64,000 nucleotides of DNA from Micromonospora rosaria. Lineage in GTDB: Bacteria; Actinomycetota; Actinomycetes; Mycobacteriales; Micromonosporaceae. Shown here piece after piece: positions 17,837 through 26,497 of the stretch; the stretch's first letter is position 1, and each line of letters starts with the position of its first letter. The stretch is from the NCBI RefSeq assembly GCF_001567585.1, contig NZ_LRQV01000007.1:1-64000 (forward strand). Reading direction: 5' to 3'. Position numbers and translations under genes: made by a program. The notes under the pieces are model-generated. The model was not told where the DNA came from, ran no database searches, and was given only the letters and a program-made list of their open reading frames with translations.

Positions 17837-19090
17837 CTACCGCCAGCGCGCGATGACGGTGCTGCCGCCGACCACCCGCTCCCCGGGCCCGACCAGCGGC
17901 TCGGCCGCCTCCGCCGGCAGGTAGACGTCGGTCCGCGAGCCGAACCGGATCAGGCCGAACCGCTCGCCCCGGGCCAGCAGCGCGCCGATCGGCGCCCGCT
18001 GCACGATCCGTCGCGCGATCAGGCCGGTCCGCTGTGCCACCACCACCGTGCCGTGGTCGGTGTCCAGCACCGTGTACGCGGCGACGTTGTGCTCGGCCTC
18101 CGGCTTCATGGCGTTGGCGAACCCGCCGTCGGCGACGAAGTAGTCGACCACCTTGCCGGCCACCGGCGCGCGGTTGACGTGCACGTCCAGCACCGACAGG
18201 AAGACCGCGACGCGCAGCCACTCGCCGTCGCCGAAGCGCTCGTCGTGCAGCCGCTGCACGGAGAGGACCTCCCCGTCGGCGGCGGCGACCACGGCGGACG
18301 GGTCCTCGGGCACGTCCCGCTCGGGGTCGCGGAAGAACGCGGCCACCGGTGCGGCGGCGAGCGCCGGCAGCAGCCACAGCCGGGACTTCGGCCGGACCAC
18401 CCGGGCCAGCCCGGCCAGCCCGAGGGCGATCCCGGCGGCGGCCACGCCGTTGGAGTCGATGTGCATGCCCCGGGTCAGCGGCACGCTCGACGGCCGGTAC
18501 GCCGGGGCGAGCCGGGCGGCCAGGCTCACCGGGGCCGGGGTGAGGCGCAGCCGGTACACCCGTACCGGCGGCTTGTTGCGCAGCACCAGGTCGGTGCCGA
18601 CGCCGAACAGCGCGCCCTGTCGCTCCAGCTCGGCCGCCGCGCCCTCGGTGCGACCCGGCGTGGCGGGGGTGGCCACGGCGAGCACCGCGCCGTCGGCCAG
18701 GTGCTTGGCCAGGCCGTCGATCGTCGCCCGGGTCTCCTCGGCGGTGCCGGTGAACGGCTCCGCCACGACGACCACCTCGGCGGGGTCGGCCGTAGCGAGG
18801 GAGTCCACGACGCGTACCCGGTCGGCGATCCACTGGCCCTGGGCGGTGACGTGCTCGCGCAGCTCGGCGGCGGTGCAGTCGGCGGCGGGGACGACGGTGA
18901 GCACGTCGCCGGGGAGCAGCGCGTCGAAGGCGGCGGCGAGGACCGCGTCGCCCGGGGCCGCGCCGACCAGCAGCGCGGGCTTCGGGTCGTTGCGGCGGGC
19001 CAGCTCGGTGACGAGGGTACGGGCGGCGCGCTCGCCGATGCGCACCGGGCCGGACCGGCCGGGGGTACGCACGGCGGGGGACTGGGTCAT
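17837..19090 (-). CDS. psd: phosphatidylserine decarboxylase fused to a methyltransferase-like domain
   Basis: The C-terminal ~215 residues are a short-type phosphatidylserine decarboxylase, which makes phosphatidylethanolamine. Conserved pieces are FFRDPERDVP, DGEVLSVQR, VFLSVLDVHVNRAPV and the self-cleavage site RFGSRTDVYLP, where Gly384-Ser385 would split to give the pyruvoyl group on Ser385. The N-terminal ~180 residues form a Rossmann-like domain (ALLVGAAPGDAVLAAAF, VLTVVPA, EVVVVAEPF) resembling a SAM methyltransferase with a poor glycine motif. Total length is 417, about twice a normal short PSD. The ATG at 19090 is preferred to one at 19189. Convergent with pssA. Confidence 0.85.
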   Translation of the reverse strand: MTQSPAVRTPGRSGPVRIGERAARTLVTELARRNDPKPALLVGAAPGDAVLAAAFDALLPGDVLTVVPAADCTAAELREHVTAQGQWIADRVRVVDSLATADPAEVVVVAEPFTGTAEETRATIDGLAKHLADGAVLAVATPATPGRTEGAAAELERQGALFGVGTDLVLRNKPPVRVYRLRLTPAPVSLAARLAPAYRPSSVPLTRGMHIDSNGVAAAGIALGLAGLARVVRPKSRLWLLPALAAAPVAAFFRDPERDVPEDPSAVVAAADGEVLSVQRLHDERFGDGEWLRVAVFLSVLDVHVNRAPVAGKVVDYFVADGGFANAMKPEAEHNVAAYTVLDTDHGTVVVAQRTGLIARRIVQRAPIGALLARGERFGLIRFGSRTDVYLPAEAAEPLVGPGERVVGGSTVIARWR

Positions 19091-19184
19091 CTCGGACGGG
19101 CTCCTGACGGGGTGGCGAACGGCGGTCGCGGCGGTCCGGCCCGATGCCGCGGACCGGCGGGCGGAGGTGAGGGCTCCGCCGGCC

Positions 19185-19190
19185 AGCATA
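19185..19190 (-). promoter_or_regulatory. possible psd -10 box
   Basis: TATGCT on the minus strand fits TANNNT and would start a transcript about 88 nt before the psd ATG. No -35 element is clear. Confidence 0.3.
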
Positions 19191-19199
19191 TGCGCCGGC

Positions 19200-19219
19200 C
19201 CACGGCGGCACCGCCGTGG
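19200..19219 (-). terminator. hairpin ending the PspC-LiaF operon
   Basis: A 9-bp perfect stem ccacggcgg / ccgccgtgg with a 2-nt loop directly follows the stop codon of the 19220-19732 gene. Confidence 0.55.
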
Positions 19220-19732
19220 TCAGCCACCGGCACGCTCCCGCCCGGCCGGGCCGTCGTCGGGGCGGGTGACCCCGGGCAACTCGGCGGTACCGTCCTCGAC
19301 CGCCCGGACCGGCACGTCGGTGACCACGTCCGGCCACTCGTCGGCCCGCCTCGGCCGGTCGACCTCGGCGGTCGTCCCGGCCGACGGCTCCCACCAGGCC
19401 GGGGAGGTCAGCTCGACCGGCGTACCGGTGCCGGTCTCGGCCGGCGTCGCGGTGCCGGGCGCGGTCGGCGCGGTGGGGACCGGGCCGGTGTCGGTGGTGG
19501 GGCCGGTCGGCCGGACGGGGCCGGTCGGGTCGGTGGTGGTCGCGCGGGAGTGTCCGGACCGGAACGCCCCGACCAGGCCCAGCAGACCGACCAGCAGCAG
19601 CGCGCCGGCGACGAACCAGCCCGCCGCGGGCGCCACGAACCCGAAGAGCTGGGCGCCCAGCCACCAGCCGGCGACGCCGAGGAAGATCAGCCCGAAGGCG
19701 AGCGAGAGCAGGTCGGTGCGGTGGGCTCTCAC
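19220..19732 (-). CDS. small membrane protein of the PspC/LiaF module
   Basis: A 170-residue protein with two predicted transmembrane helices near the N-terminus (LLSLAFGLIFLGVAGWWLG and AAGWFVAGALLLVGLLGLV), then a ~110-residue hydrophilic tail rich in Thr, Pro and Gly. Its GTG start overlaps the stop of the PspC-LiaF gene (GTGA), so the two are translationally coupled. The helix pair resembles LiaI-type small membrane proteins of cell-envelope stress systems. I do not recognise the tail. Confidence 0.75.
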   Translation of the reverse strand: MRAHRTDLLSLAFGLIFLGVAGWWLGAQLFGFVAPAAGWFVAGALLLVGLLGLVGAFRSGHSRATTTDPTGPVRPTGPTTDTGPVPTAPTAPGTATPAETGTGTPVELTSPAWWEPSAGTTAEVDRPRRADEWPDVVTDVPVRAVEDGTAELPGVTRPDDGPAGRERAGG

Positions 19733-21843
19733 CGGGTCACCTCCAGGTGGCCGGCCTTGACGTGGATCTTGAGGGTCAGGGTGCCGCCCCCGGGGCCGTC
19801 CGCGCCCAGGTCGGTCTGCCGGCGGGTGCCGCTGTCGACGCCGCCGGTGCGGTGCCCGAAGACGTCGGCGTCGCCGGCCTTGATGTCGGACACCACCGTG
19901 ACGTCGACGTCCGGGGGCAGGTACACGGTCGCCTGCCCAAAGTTGATCATGACGCTGACCTGGGTGTTCCGGCCGTCGAAGTCGACGGCGCGCAGGTCCA
20001 GCACGGCGTCGCCGAAGAAGTGCTCGTACCGGTCGAGGAGGTCCTCGTGGGCGGTCGGCGCCCAGGTGACGTTGCCCTCGTACGAGCGGACCCGCTCCCA
20101 GGACTCGACCACCGTGACCATCCCGAGCGCGGCCGTGGTGACCAGGCCCAGCGCGATCAGCCACCGGGCGCGGCCGAACCAGGCGCCGACCAGCAGCCCG
20201 AGGCCGATGGTCGCCAGCGCCGCCGCGAAGTACGCCGACGCGCCGACGGCCACCACACCGAGCAGGTGCAGCACGGCCACCACGCCCAGCGCCACGAAGA
20301 CCAGGGAGAACGTCACCGCGCCCAGCGGCGAGCGCTCCCGGGGTCGTTTCGGTGGACGGGGTGCCCACTGCGGCGGGCGGGGCGGGACCGGGGGCAGCGG
20401 CGGCCCGGCGTACGGACCGCGCGGCGCGAACGGTGCCCGATACCCGCCCGGCGGTACCGGCGGTACCGGCGCGGTGACCGGGGGTCCGGGGAGCCGGGCG
20501 GTGCTGCCGGCAGCAGCGGCGTACGCGAGCCCGGACCGGGCCGACGGGGTGCCGGTGGCGTACCCGACGGTCGGCTCCGTGTCGCCCGTGTCGCCTGTGT
20601 CGCCTGGTCCGGACGGAGCCGGCGGGCTGGGGAGGGACGCCCCGGCGGCTCCGGACGATGCCCCGGGGGTCGCCCCACCCGGCGTGAGGTCACCCGAAGG
20701 AGTCCCACCCGGCGCGGCCCCGCCGGCCCCGGCCGGATGCGCCCCCGACACCGGCGCCCCCGACGACGGCCCGGACCCGGTCCAGGGCCAGGACCCGGTC
20801 GAGGACCCGACTCCGGTCGAGGGCTCAGCCCCGGTCGAGGACCCGGCTCCGGTCGAGGGCTCAGCCCCGGTCGACGGCCAGGGGCCGGTCGACGGTCCGG
20901 AAACGGTCGAAGGCCAGGAGCCGGTCGGCGACCAGGGGTCGGCCGGTGGCCAGGGCCGGGGGGCGACACTCCCGGCAGGCCAGCCCGGCGCGTCCGCCGC
21001 CGGTGCGCCACCGAGCGGAGCCGGGCCGGCCGGGCCCGGGTGGTACGCGGCGGCGACGGTCGGGGCCGCCGGCGGCGCGTACGGGGCGGCGCTCGACGGC
21101 CCCGCCGACGGCACCGGACCCGGCACGGGGACACCGGCCGCCCCCGGCGGCCCGCCGCCCGGGGCGGGGGCCCCGCGCCCCGCGCCGCTTCCGTACTCGC
21201 GGTTGAGCAGCAATGCCCCGCCGGCCAGGATGGCCGCGCCGAGCAGTACGGCACGGAACGCGTCGGTGACGATGTACCCGAAGCTGATCGCGACCAGGAT
21301 GCTCAGCACGATCACGGTCACCGGGGACATGCTGGAGCGGCCCCGGCCCAGCATCGACTCGACCGGGGAGGCGGTGTCCCCCTCGCCGGGGATGATCAGC
21401 CAGGCGCTGACGTAGATCAGGATGCCGATCCCGCCGAAGAAGCCGAGGACGGCCAGCAGGACCCGCCAGAGCACCGGGTCGGTGTTGGTGGCCCGGCCGA
21501 TCGCCGCGCAGACCCCGGCGAGGTACCGCCCGTCGTGCGGCCGGACCAGGCCGTACCGGGAGGTGAACCCGGCCCCGCCGGGTGGCGGCGGCCCGCCGGG
21601 GACCGGTCCGGGCTGCCCGAACGGCGGGCCGTCGGTCGCCCCGAACGGCGAGCCGGTGGTGGCCCCGTGGGGTGGACTGTCGGTGGCCCCGAAGGGCGAG
21701 CCGCCGGTGGCGGTGTGGGGCGAGCCGGTGGTGGCACCCGGCGGCGGGCCGTACCCGGTGGGTCCGGCGGCCCCGGGTGGTGGCGTCGCGGACCCGCCCG
21801 GTACGGGACCGGGAGAGGGCGACGTCGCAGGGTGCTCCGTCAT
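19729..21843 (-). CDS. PspC domain protein with LiaF-like C-terminal domain
   Basis: A 704-residue membrane protein. A Gly/Pro/Thr-rich start (repeats TGSPFGATD) leads to a PspC domain (~95-155: [20 protein letters not shown], then [19 protein letters not shown]) and two more helices. A long low-complexity region with 6-residue repeats follows, then about four helices and a ~95-residue C-terminal domain ([30 protein letters not shown]) that matches the LiaF-type beta domain. LiaF proteins restrain a LiaS-type kinase until the envelope is stressed; the divergent kinase gene at 22033 carries its own PspC domain. The ATG at 21843 follows AGGATCGGGG. Confidence 0.85.
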   Translation of the reverse strand: MTEHPATSPSPGPVPGGSATPPPGAAGPTGYGPPPGATTGSPHTATGGSPFGATDSPPHGATTGSPFGATDGPPFGQPGPVPGGPPPPGGAGFTSRYGLVRPHDGRYLAGVCAAIGRATNTDPVLWRVLLAVLGFFGGIGILIYVSAWLIIPGEGDTASPVESMLGRGRSSMSPVTVIVLSILVAISFGYIVTDAFRAVLLGAAILAGGALLLNREYGSGAGRGAPAPGGGPPGAAGVPVPGPVPSAGPSSAAPYAPPAAPTVAAAYHPGPAGPAPLGGAPAADAPGWPAGSVAPRPWPPADPWSPTGSWPSTVSGPSTGPWPSTGAEPSTGAGSSTGAEPSTGVGSSTGSWPWTGSGPSSGAPVSGAHPAGAGGAAPGGTPSGDLTPGGATPGASSGAAGASLPSPPAPSGPGDTGDTGDTEPTVGYATGTPSARSGLAYAAAAGSTARLPGPPVTAPVPPVPPGGYRAPFAPRGPYAGPPLPPVPPRPPQWAPRPPKRPRERSPLGAVTFSLVFVALGVVAVLHLLGVVAVGASAYFAAALATIGLGLLVGAWFGRARWLIALGLVTTAALGMVTVVESWERVRSYEGNVTWAPTAHEDLLDRYEHFFGDAVLDLRAVDFDGRNTQVSVMINFGQATVYLPPDVDVTVVSDIKAGDADVFGHRTGGVDSGTRRQTDLGADGPGGGTLTLKIHVKAGHLEVTR
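20777..20930. repeat. 18-bp tandem repeats inside the PspC-LiaF gene
   Basis: CCGGTCGA recurs about every 18 bp, with higher-order 36-bp units. In the gene this codes for 6-residue repeats such as GAEPST and GAGSST in a flexible linker. Confidence 0.7.
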
Positions 21844-22032
21844 ACCCCGATCCTGCGTCACCCCGCGCCGGGCGTCCTCCGGACCCGACCCTGACCCCAC
21901 CCTGAGATCCCGGCCGGCGAATGTCCGGGAGGTCCCCGTGGCCACCGCCCGGCCGCCCGTGTGACGATCGGAGCACGAGCCGTCAGCGGCCCGGTGCCGT
22001 ACCCCGTGAACAGGGAGTTTCCGATCAGTACC

Positions 22033-23271
22033 GTGACCCAGCCGCCGCGTCTCTACCGGGACCCGGAGAACCGGATGGCCGCCGGGGTGGCCGCCGGGAT
22101 CGCCGACCACCTGGGCATCTCGGTGGTACGGGTCCGGATCGCCTTCATGGTCCTGCTCGGGCTGAGCGGGCTCGGCCTGCTGCTGTACGCCGCGTTCTGG
22201 GCGGTGGTGCCGCTGCGGCCGGGGGACACCTCGGTGCCACCCCGGCGGGACCTGGCCCAGCTCCTGCCGTTCGTCGCGATCGGCCTTGTCGTGCTGCTCG
22301 TCCAGATGATGGTCTTCAACTCCGTCGGCGCGGCGGGTACCGCCGGCTGGCTGGTGGCGATCATCGCGGTCGGCGCCGGGGTCATCTGGCACCAGTCGGC
22401 GCCGGAGCGGCGGTGGCAGTGGGGCGAGTCGATGCCGGTGCCCTGGCTCGGCGCGGTGGTGGAGGAGAGTGACCGGCGGGCGTTCGTCCTCCGGTTCATC
22501 GGCGGCGGGGTGCTGGTCGCGGTCGGCATCATCGGCGTGGCGGCGGTCTACTCGCCCGCGCAGAACTTCGACGCCGTGCTCAACGGCGTGATCTTCGCGC
22601 TGGTCGGCCTGGCCGGGGTCGGCGTCGTCGCCGCGCCCGTGCTGTGGCGGACGTTCAACCAGCTCCGCTCGGAGCGGGAGGGCCGGATCCGGGAGCAGGA
22701 GCGGGCCGAGCTGGCCGCCATGGTGCACGACCAGGTGCTGCACACCCTCGCGCTGATCCAGCGCAACGCGGCCGACACCACGATGGTGCAGCGGCTGGCC
22801 CGGGGTCAGGAGCGGTCGCTGCGCAACTGGCTCTACAAGCCCACCGCGTCCCCCAACGAACGGTTCGCCGCCGCGCTGGAGCAGGCCGCCGCCGAGGTCG
22901 AGGACACCTTCGCGATCACCGTGGAGACGGTGGTGGTGGGGGACCGGGAGACCGACGAGCGGGTCGCCGCGCTGGTGGCGGCGGCCCGCGAGGCGCTGGT
23001 GAACGCCGCCCGCCACTCCGGGGTACGGACCGTCTCGCTCTACGCGGAGGTGGAGCCGGAACAGGTCAGCGCCTTCGTCCGGGACCGGGGAGCGGGCTTC
23101 GACCTGGATACGGTGGAGAATCACCGGCACGGCGTCCGGGGCTCGATCCTCGGGCGGATGAAACGGCACGGCGGCCGGGCGGAGATCCGCACCGCGCCGG
23201 GGGAGGGCACGGAGGTCCGGTTGATCATGCCGATCTCGCGGGACTCGGCCACGGCGGAGAGGGAGAGATGA
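22033..23271 (+). CDS. sensor histidine kinase with N-terminal PspC domain
   Basis: A 412-residue membrane kinase. Residues ~1-65 are a PspC domain (RLYRDPENRMAAGVAAGIA) with its helix; about four more transmembrane helices extend to ~200. The phosphorylation site is His232 in AAMVHDQVLHTLALI, and the ATPase domain has EALVNAARHSG (N box), VRDRGAGFD (G1) and GVRGSILGRM. This is the NarL/LiaS-type kinase class. The start is uncertain: GTG at 22033 fits PspC homologues, but in-frame GTGs at 22006 and 21961 have no better ribosome site. It overlaps the response regulator by ATGA. With the divergent PspC-LiaF gene it forms an envelope-stress system. Confidence 0.88.
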   Translation: MTQPPRLYRDPENRMAAGVAAGIADHLGISVVRVRIAFMVLLGLSGLGLLLYAAFWAVVPLRPGDTSVPPRRDLAQLLPFVAIGLVVLLVQMMVFNSVGAAGTAGWLVAIIAVGAGVIWHQSAPERRWQWGESMPVPWLGAVVEESDRRAFVLRFIGGGVLVAVGIIGVAAVYSPAQNFDAVLNGVIFALVGLAGVGVVAAPVLWRTFNQLRSEREGRIREQERAELAAMVHDQVLHTLALIQRNAADTTMVQRLARGQERSLRNWLYKPTASPNERFAAALEQAAAEVEDTFAITVETVVVGDRETDERVAALVAAAREALVNAARHSGVRTVSLYAEVEPEQVSAFVRDRGAGFDLDTVENHRHGVRGSILGRMKRHGGRAEIRTAPGEGTEVRLIMPISRDSATAERER

Positions 23272-23960
23272 GCATGGGCGACCAGTCGATGGAACCGGCG
23301 GAGCAGGCGGGCACCCGGGCCGAGCGGCTGCGGGTTTTCCTGGTCGACGACCACGCGATGTTCCGGGCCGGGGTCCGGGCCGAGCTGGGCGCCCACGTCG
23401 AGGTGGTCGGCGAGGCGAGCACGGTGGCCGAGGCGGTCACCCGGATCGCCGGGACGCTCCCGGACGTGGTGCTGCTCGACGTGCACATGCCCGACGGCGG
23501 TGGCCGGGCGGTGCTGGAGGCGATGCGGCGTACCCATCCGCAGGTGCGGTTCCTCGCGCTGAGCGTGTCGGACGCGGCGGAGGACGTGATCGGGCTGATC
23601 CGCGCCGGTGCCCGGGGCTACGTCACGAAGACCATCTCGCCGGACGAACTGGCCGCGGCGATCCGCCGGGTGGCCGACGGCGACGCGGTGTTCAGCCCCC
23701 GGCTGGCCGGTTTCGTGCTGGACGCGTTCGCCGCGCGGCCGGACGCGCCGGTCGCGGACCCCGAGCTGGACCAGTTGACCAACCGCGAGCGCGAGGTGCT
23801 GCGGTTGCTCGCCCGGGGGTACGCGTACAAGGAAATCGCCAAGGAACTGTTCATCTCGATCAAGACGGTCGAGACGCATGTGTCGAACGTGCTGCGCAAA
23901 CTTCAGATGTCGAACCGCTACGAACTGTCACGGTGGGCCGCCGATCGGCGATTGGTTTGA
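23268..23960 (+). CDS. NarL/LiaR-type response regulator
   Basis: A 230-residue regulator paired with the PspC kinase. The receiver domain (18-135) has FLVDDHAMFRAG, the phospho-acceptor Asp71 in VVLLDVHMPDG and Lys in YVTKTISPDEL. The C-terminal LuxR helix-turn-helix (about 165-230) has LTNREREVLRLLARG and SIKTVETHVSNVLRKL. The ATG overlaps the kinase stop, with GGAGAGGGAGAG just before it. By homology to LiaR it should activate envelope-stress genes, probably including the divergent PspC-LiaF operon. Confidence 0.93.
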   Translation: MSMGDQSMEPAEQAGTRAERLRVFLVDDHAMFRAGVRAELGAHVEVVGEASTVAEAVTRIAGTLPDVVLLDVHMPDGGGRAVLEAMRRTHPQVRFLALSVSDAAEDVIGLIRAGARGYVTKTISPDELAAAIRRVADGDAVFSPRLAGFVLDAFAARPDAPVADPELDQLTNREREVLRLLARGYAYKEIAKELFISIKTVETHVSNVLRKLQMSNRYELSRWAADRRLV

Positions 23961-24012
23961 TCAATTTTCTCACCATCAACCGGACAAAGGTGAGTTACCT
24001 CCTTTTCCGGGG

Positions 24013-24042
24013 CTGACAACCGTCCACTCCCCGGCTGATAAT
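24013..24042 (+). promoter_or_regulatory. strong promoter for the TQXA surface protein
   Basis: CTGACA (24013-24018), an 18-bp spacer and GATAAT (24037-24042), preceded by TG-like bases, match the housekeeping consensus at 5 of 6 positions in each hexamer. Transcription would start near 24049, leaving a ~100-nt leader with a hairpin GTTCTCG...CGAGAAC (24053-24090). It also excludes the ATG at 24041 as a start. Confidence 0.65.
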
Positions 24043-24148
24043 GCCTCGGCGCGTTCTCGTGTGCGGGTTGCCGTGCTTCCCCGCGAGAACTGTGGCGTCA
24101 CCAGCCCGCTGGAGCGGGTCACCCCTGGGGGAGAGGTACACAAATCTG

Positions 24149-25351
24149 ATGTTCGGACAACGAGGACGGCGCTGGGCCCGGATCGCCGCGGCGGCCGTCG
24201 TCGGCAGCGCGCTCGCGCTCGGCGTGGCCGGCCCCGCCGCCGCCGAGGAGCCGGTCACCGGGCAGGCCAAGACGGTGAAGGGCACCGAGGTCACCCTTCA
24301 GCTCAACAAGAAGCCGCAGACCACCAGTGCCCTGGAACTGACGATCGGCGAGAAGACCGTTCCGGTCTTCTGCATCGACTTCCACACCCCGGTCGCGATC
24401 AACAAGGACTACCAGGAGGGCACCTGGGACGAGTCCCAGGTGAAGAACCTGGGCAAGGTGCAGTGGGTGCTGACCCACGGGTACCCGAACGCCGACGCCG
24501 ACGCGCTGCTCGCGGCGGCCGGCGTCGAGCTGCCCGAGCGCGGCGCCCGCAAGGACACCGTGCTGTACTTCGGCACCCAGACCGCGATCTGGCACTTCAG
24601 CGACGGCGTGGAGCTGGCCCCCCGGGCCAACCGGCCGAACCTGACCAAGCCGGTCGAGTACACCGCGATCAAGAAGATCTACGACTACCTGATCGCCAAC
24701 GCCACCGACGAGCCCGAGCCGAAGGCCGAGCTGAGCATCGACCCGAAGACCGCCGAGGCGGCCGCCGGCGAGAAGGCCGGCCCGTTCACGGTGAAGGGCC
24801 CGGCGGGCGACATCGAGCTGACGGTCGAGGGCGGCAGCGCCGTCGACGCCGACGGCAACCCGGTCACCAAGACCACCAACGAGGGGCAGTTCTGGCTGAC
24901 CCGCGACGGTGCCGGTGAGGTCAGCGTCACCGCCACCGCCGAGGACTCGGTCTCCTTCGGTCGGGTGTTCCTCTTCGCCGGCAACAAGGACCGGTACCAG
25001 AAGCTGATCCTGGGCGGCAGCACCGGCTCGAAGGTCACCACCGAGGCGGGCGCCACCTTCACCCCCGTGACGGTGCCGAGCCCGACCACCCCGGCTCCGA
25101 CCGAGTCGCCGGAGCCGTCGGAGTCCCCGGTCCCGTCGGAGTCGCCGGTCCCGAGCGAGACCCCGCAGCCGTCCGCCTCCACCCCCGGGGAGAGCCCGGC
25201 GCCGTCGACCTCCCCGGTCAGCGGTGGCGGTGACCTGCCGCTGACCGGCTCGCCGATCGCGCTGGCGGCGACCGTCGGCGTGCTGCTGCTCGCCGTGGGC
25301 GCGGTCACCATGCTGGTGATCCGCCGCCGGAAGGTCCGCTTCACCGCCTGA
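24149..25351 (+). CDS. TQXA thioester-domain, sortase-anchored surface protein
   Basis: A 400-residue wall-anchored protein. A signal peptide (MFGQRGRRWARIAAAA... GPAAAEE) leads to a thioester domain: Cys75 in VFCIDFHTP and Gln144 in GTQTAIWHFSDG are placed to form the internal Cys-Gln thioester known in Gram-positive adhesins that attach covalently to surfaces. A second beta domain follows (~200-310), then a Pro/Ser/Thr/Glu stalk, the sortase signal LPLTG at 363-367, a transmembrane helix and the tail RRRKVRFTA. ATG 24149 is chosen over 24041, which lies upstream of the transcript start. Neither sortase nor partner pilin is nearby. Confidence 0.9.
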   Translation: MFGQRGRRWARIAAAAVVGSALALGVAGPAAAEEPVTGQAKTVKGTEVTLQLNKKPQTTSALELTIGEKTVPVFCIDFHTPVAINKDYQEGTWDESQVKNLGKVQWVLTHGYPNADADALLAAAGVELPERGARKDTVLYFGTQTAIWHFSDGVELAPRANRPNLTKPVEYTAIKKIYDYLIANATDEPEPKAELSIDPKTAEAAAGEKAGPFTVKGPAGDIELTVEGGSAVDADGNPVTKTTNEGQFWLTRDGAGEVSVTATAEDSVSFGRVFLFAGNKDRYQKLILGGSTGSKVTTEAGATFTPVTVPSPTTPAPTESPEPSESPVPSESPVPSETPQPSASTPGESPAPSTSPVSGGGDLPLTGSPIALAATVGVLLLAVGAVTMLVIRRRKVRFTA

Positions 25352-25417
25352 CGGCAGCCCGGCCGGCGGCCATCCCCCTCCGGGACGGCCGCCGACTGAG
25401 CACCGGAAGAATCCGAG

Positions 25418-25461
25418 GGTCCGGCCCCGGTACCGCAGAAACGCGGTACCGGGGCCGGACC
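25418..25461 (+). terminator. terminator after the TQXA gene
   Basis: A perfect 19-bp stem (ggtccggccccggtaccgc) with loop agaaac, followed by gtttccg. One of the longest perfect stems in the window. Confidence 0.85.
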
Positions 25462-26497
25462 GTTTCCGTCTCCGGACCGCGGTGCGCTCCGTTTCGGCAG
25501 GCCGCGCGCTCCGTCTTCGGGGCGGCGGCGCTCCGTCTGCGGACGGCCGCGCGCCCTGCCGCCGGTCGGCGGCGCGCCCCTTGGCCGGGCGTCGCGTCCC
25601 TCGGGCCGGCTCCGGGCCCGGACCGGGGCCGCAGTTCGCGGTACGACTGGTTCATCCTGCTTTGGTGAGCTATGCGGTGAATGACCCTTTGTGCGCCCGG
25701 TGCGCTGGTCGGCGGCTCGGTGTGAGGCCGTTGGGTGGGTCCGGCGCGGCGGGGCGCGCCGCATCCGGACCGACCGGTCACCGGCCGCCGGCCGCCGATC
25801 GGCGCCCTTGGCGCCGTGCTGACCTGGGGTGATCCGGGACAGGGGCGGCTCGGCGGTAGGGTCCCTCGCGGCCGGGGTCGAGCCGGCCGGTGGTCCCGGG
25901 ATGTCCGGGTGGGTCGGCGCGACCGATCGGCGCGTTCGTCGTCCCCTGCCCGGCAGGAGGATCATGTCCGGTCAGGCCAATCGGCTATCATCCGGACGGT
26001 CAGAGTTCGAGTCCTTTCGGGGCTGCCCTGCCGGTTCCCCGTTGGGGGGTCGGTCACAGTCCGTGGAGGTTTGCCGACACCCCTCGTGAGACCGATCTGA
26101 CCGAGTTTTCCCAGCTCAGAGGGCTGGATCTGGGGTATTTCATGATCTTTTTTCAGGTATCGGCAACGTGGCAGCCAACTAACGTCTTGATAACGGCGCC
26201 TTCACGGAACCCGTCGGTAGGTGTCACAGTTGCAGCACCTCGCCCCCCTCGCGTGAGGCGCCCTGCTCGACCCGCCGGCCGCGAGCGCTGCTGATCGAAG
26301 CGCTTCGTGGCCGTCTGTCCTGTGCGGCGTCGAGTGTGACCGGGGTCGGTGGCCCGGCGGATCGGTGCATCAGGGGTGTCCCGATTTCCAGCGGTGAAAC
26401 CGGCGACCGGTGTGGTAAAGGGTCGCCGGACGGTATACCCCCCAAGACGTGCGTGAAACCCACGCGGAACCAGGTCAGAAAGAGGAGGCCCCTCGGA
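25462..26497. other. 1-kb intergenic region upstream of the peptide importer
   Basis: About 1.04 kb without a convincing gene on either strand. 25462-25640 is extremely GC-rich; 26100-26200 is clearly AT-richer (tttcatgatcttttttcagg). TAGGGT (25857-25862) and GGTATACC (26430 region) are possible -10 boxes. A small open frame with a good ribosome site lies at 25964. No tRNA or IS trace was found. Confidence 0.5.
25964..26089 (+). CDS. possible 41-residue small protein
   Basis: An ATG with AGGAGG four bases upstream opens a 41-codon frame starting MSGQANRLSSGRSEF and ending CRHPS. No recognisable family, membrane segment or signal. The ribosome site is excellent and TAGGGT lies ~100 bp upstream, but codon use is not strongly gene-like. 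It may be chance or a leader peptide of the importer operon. Confidence 0.25.
   Translation: MSGQANRLSSGRSEFESFRGCPAGSPLGGRSQSVEVCRHPS

Noticed and set aside
24041..24148. ATG 24041 as start of the surface protein
   Set aside because: It overlaps the GATAAT box, lies before the likely transcript start, and would bury the signal peptide behind 36 residues.
26005..26014. gttcgagtcc resembling a tRNA T-loop
   Set aside because: The flanking bases cannot form the T stem, and no acceptor or anticodon arm can be built around it.
25890..26294. 134-codon frame in the gap before the peptide importer
   Set aside because: No ribosome site or family features, and the composition changes along its length with the local GC content.
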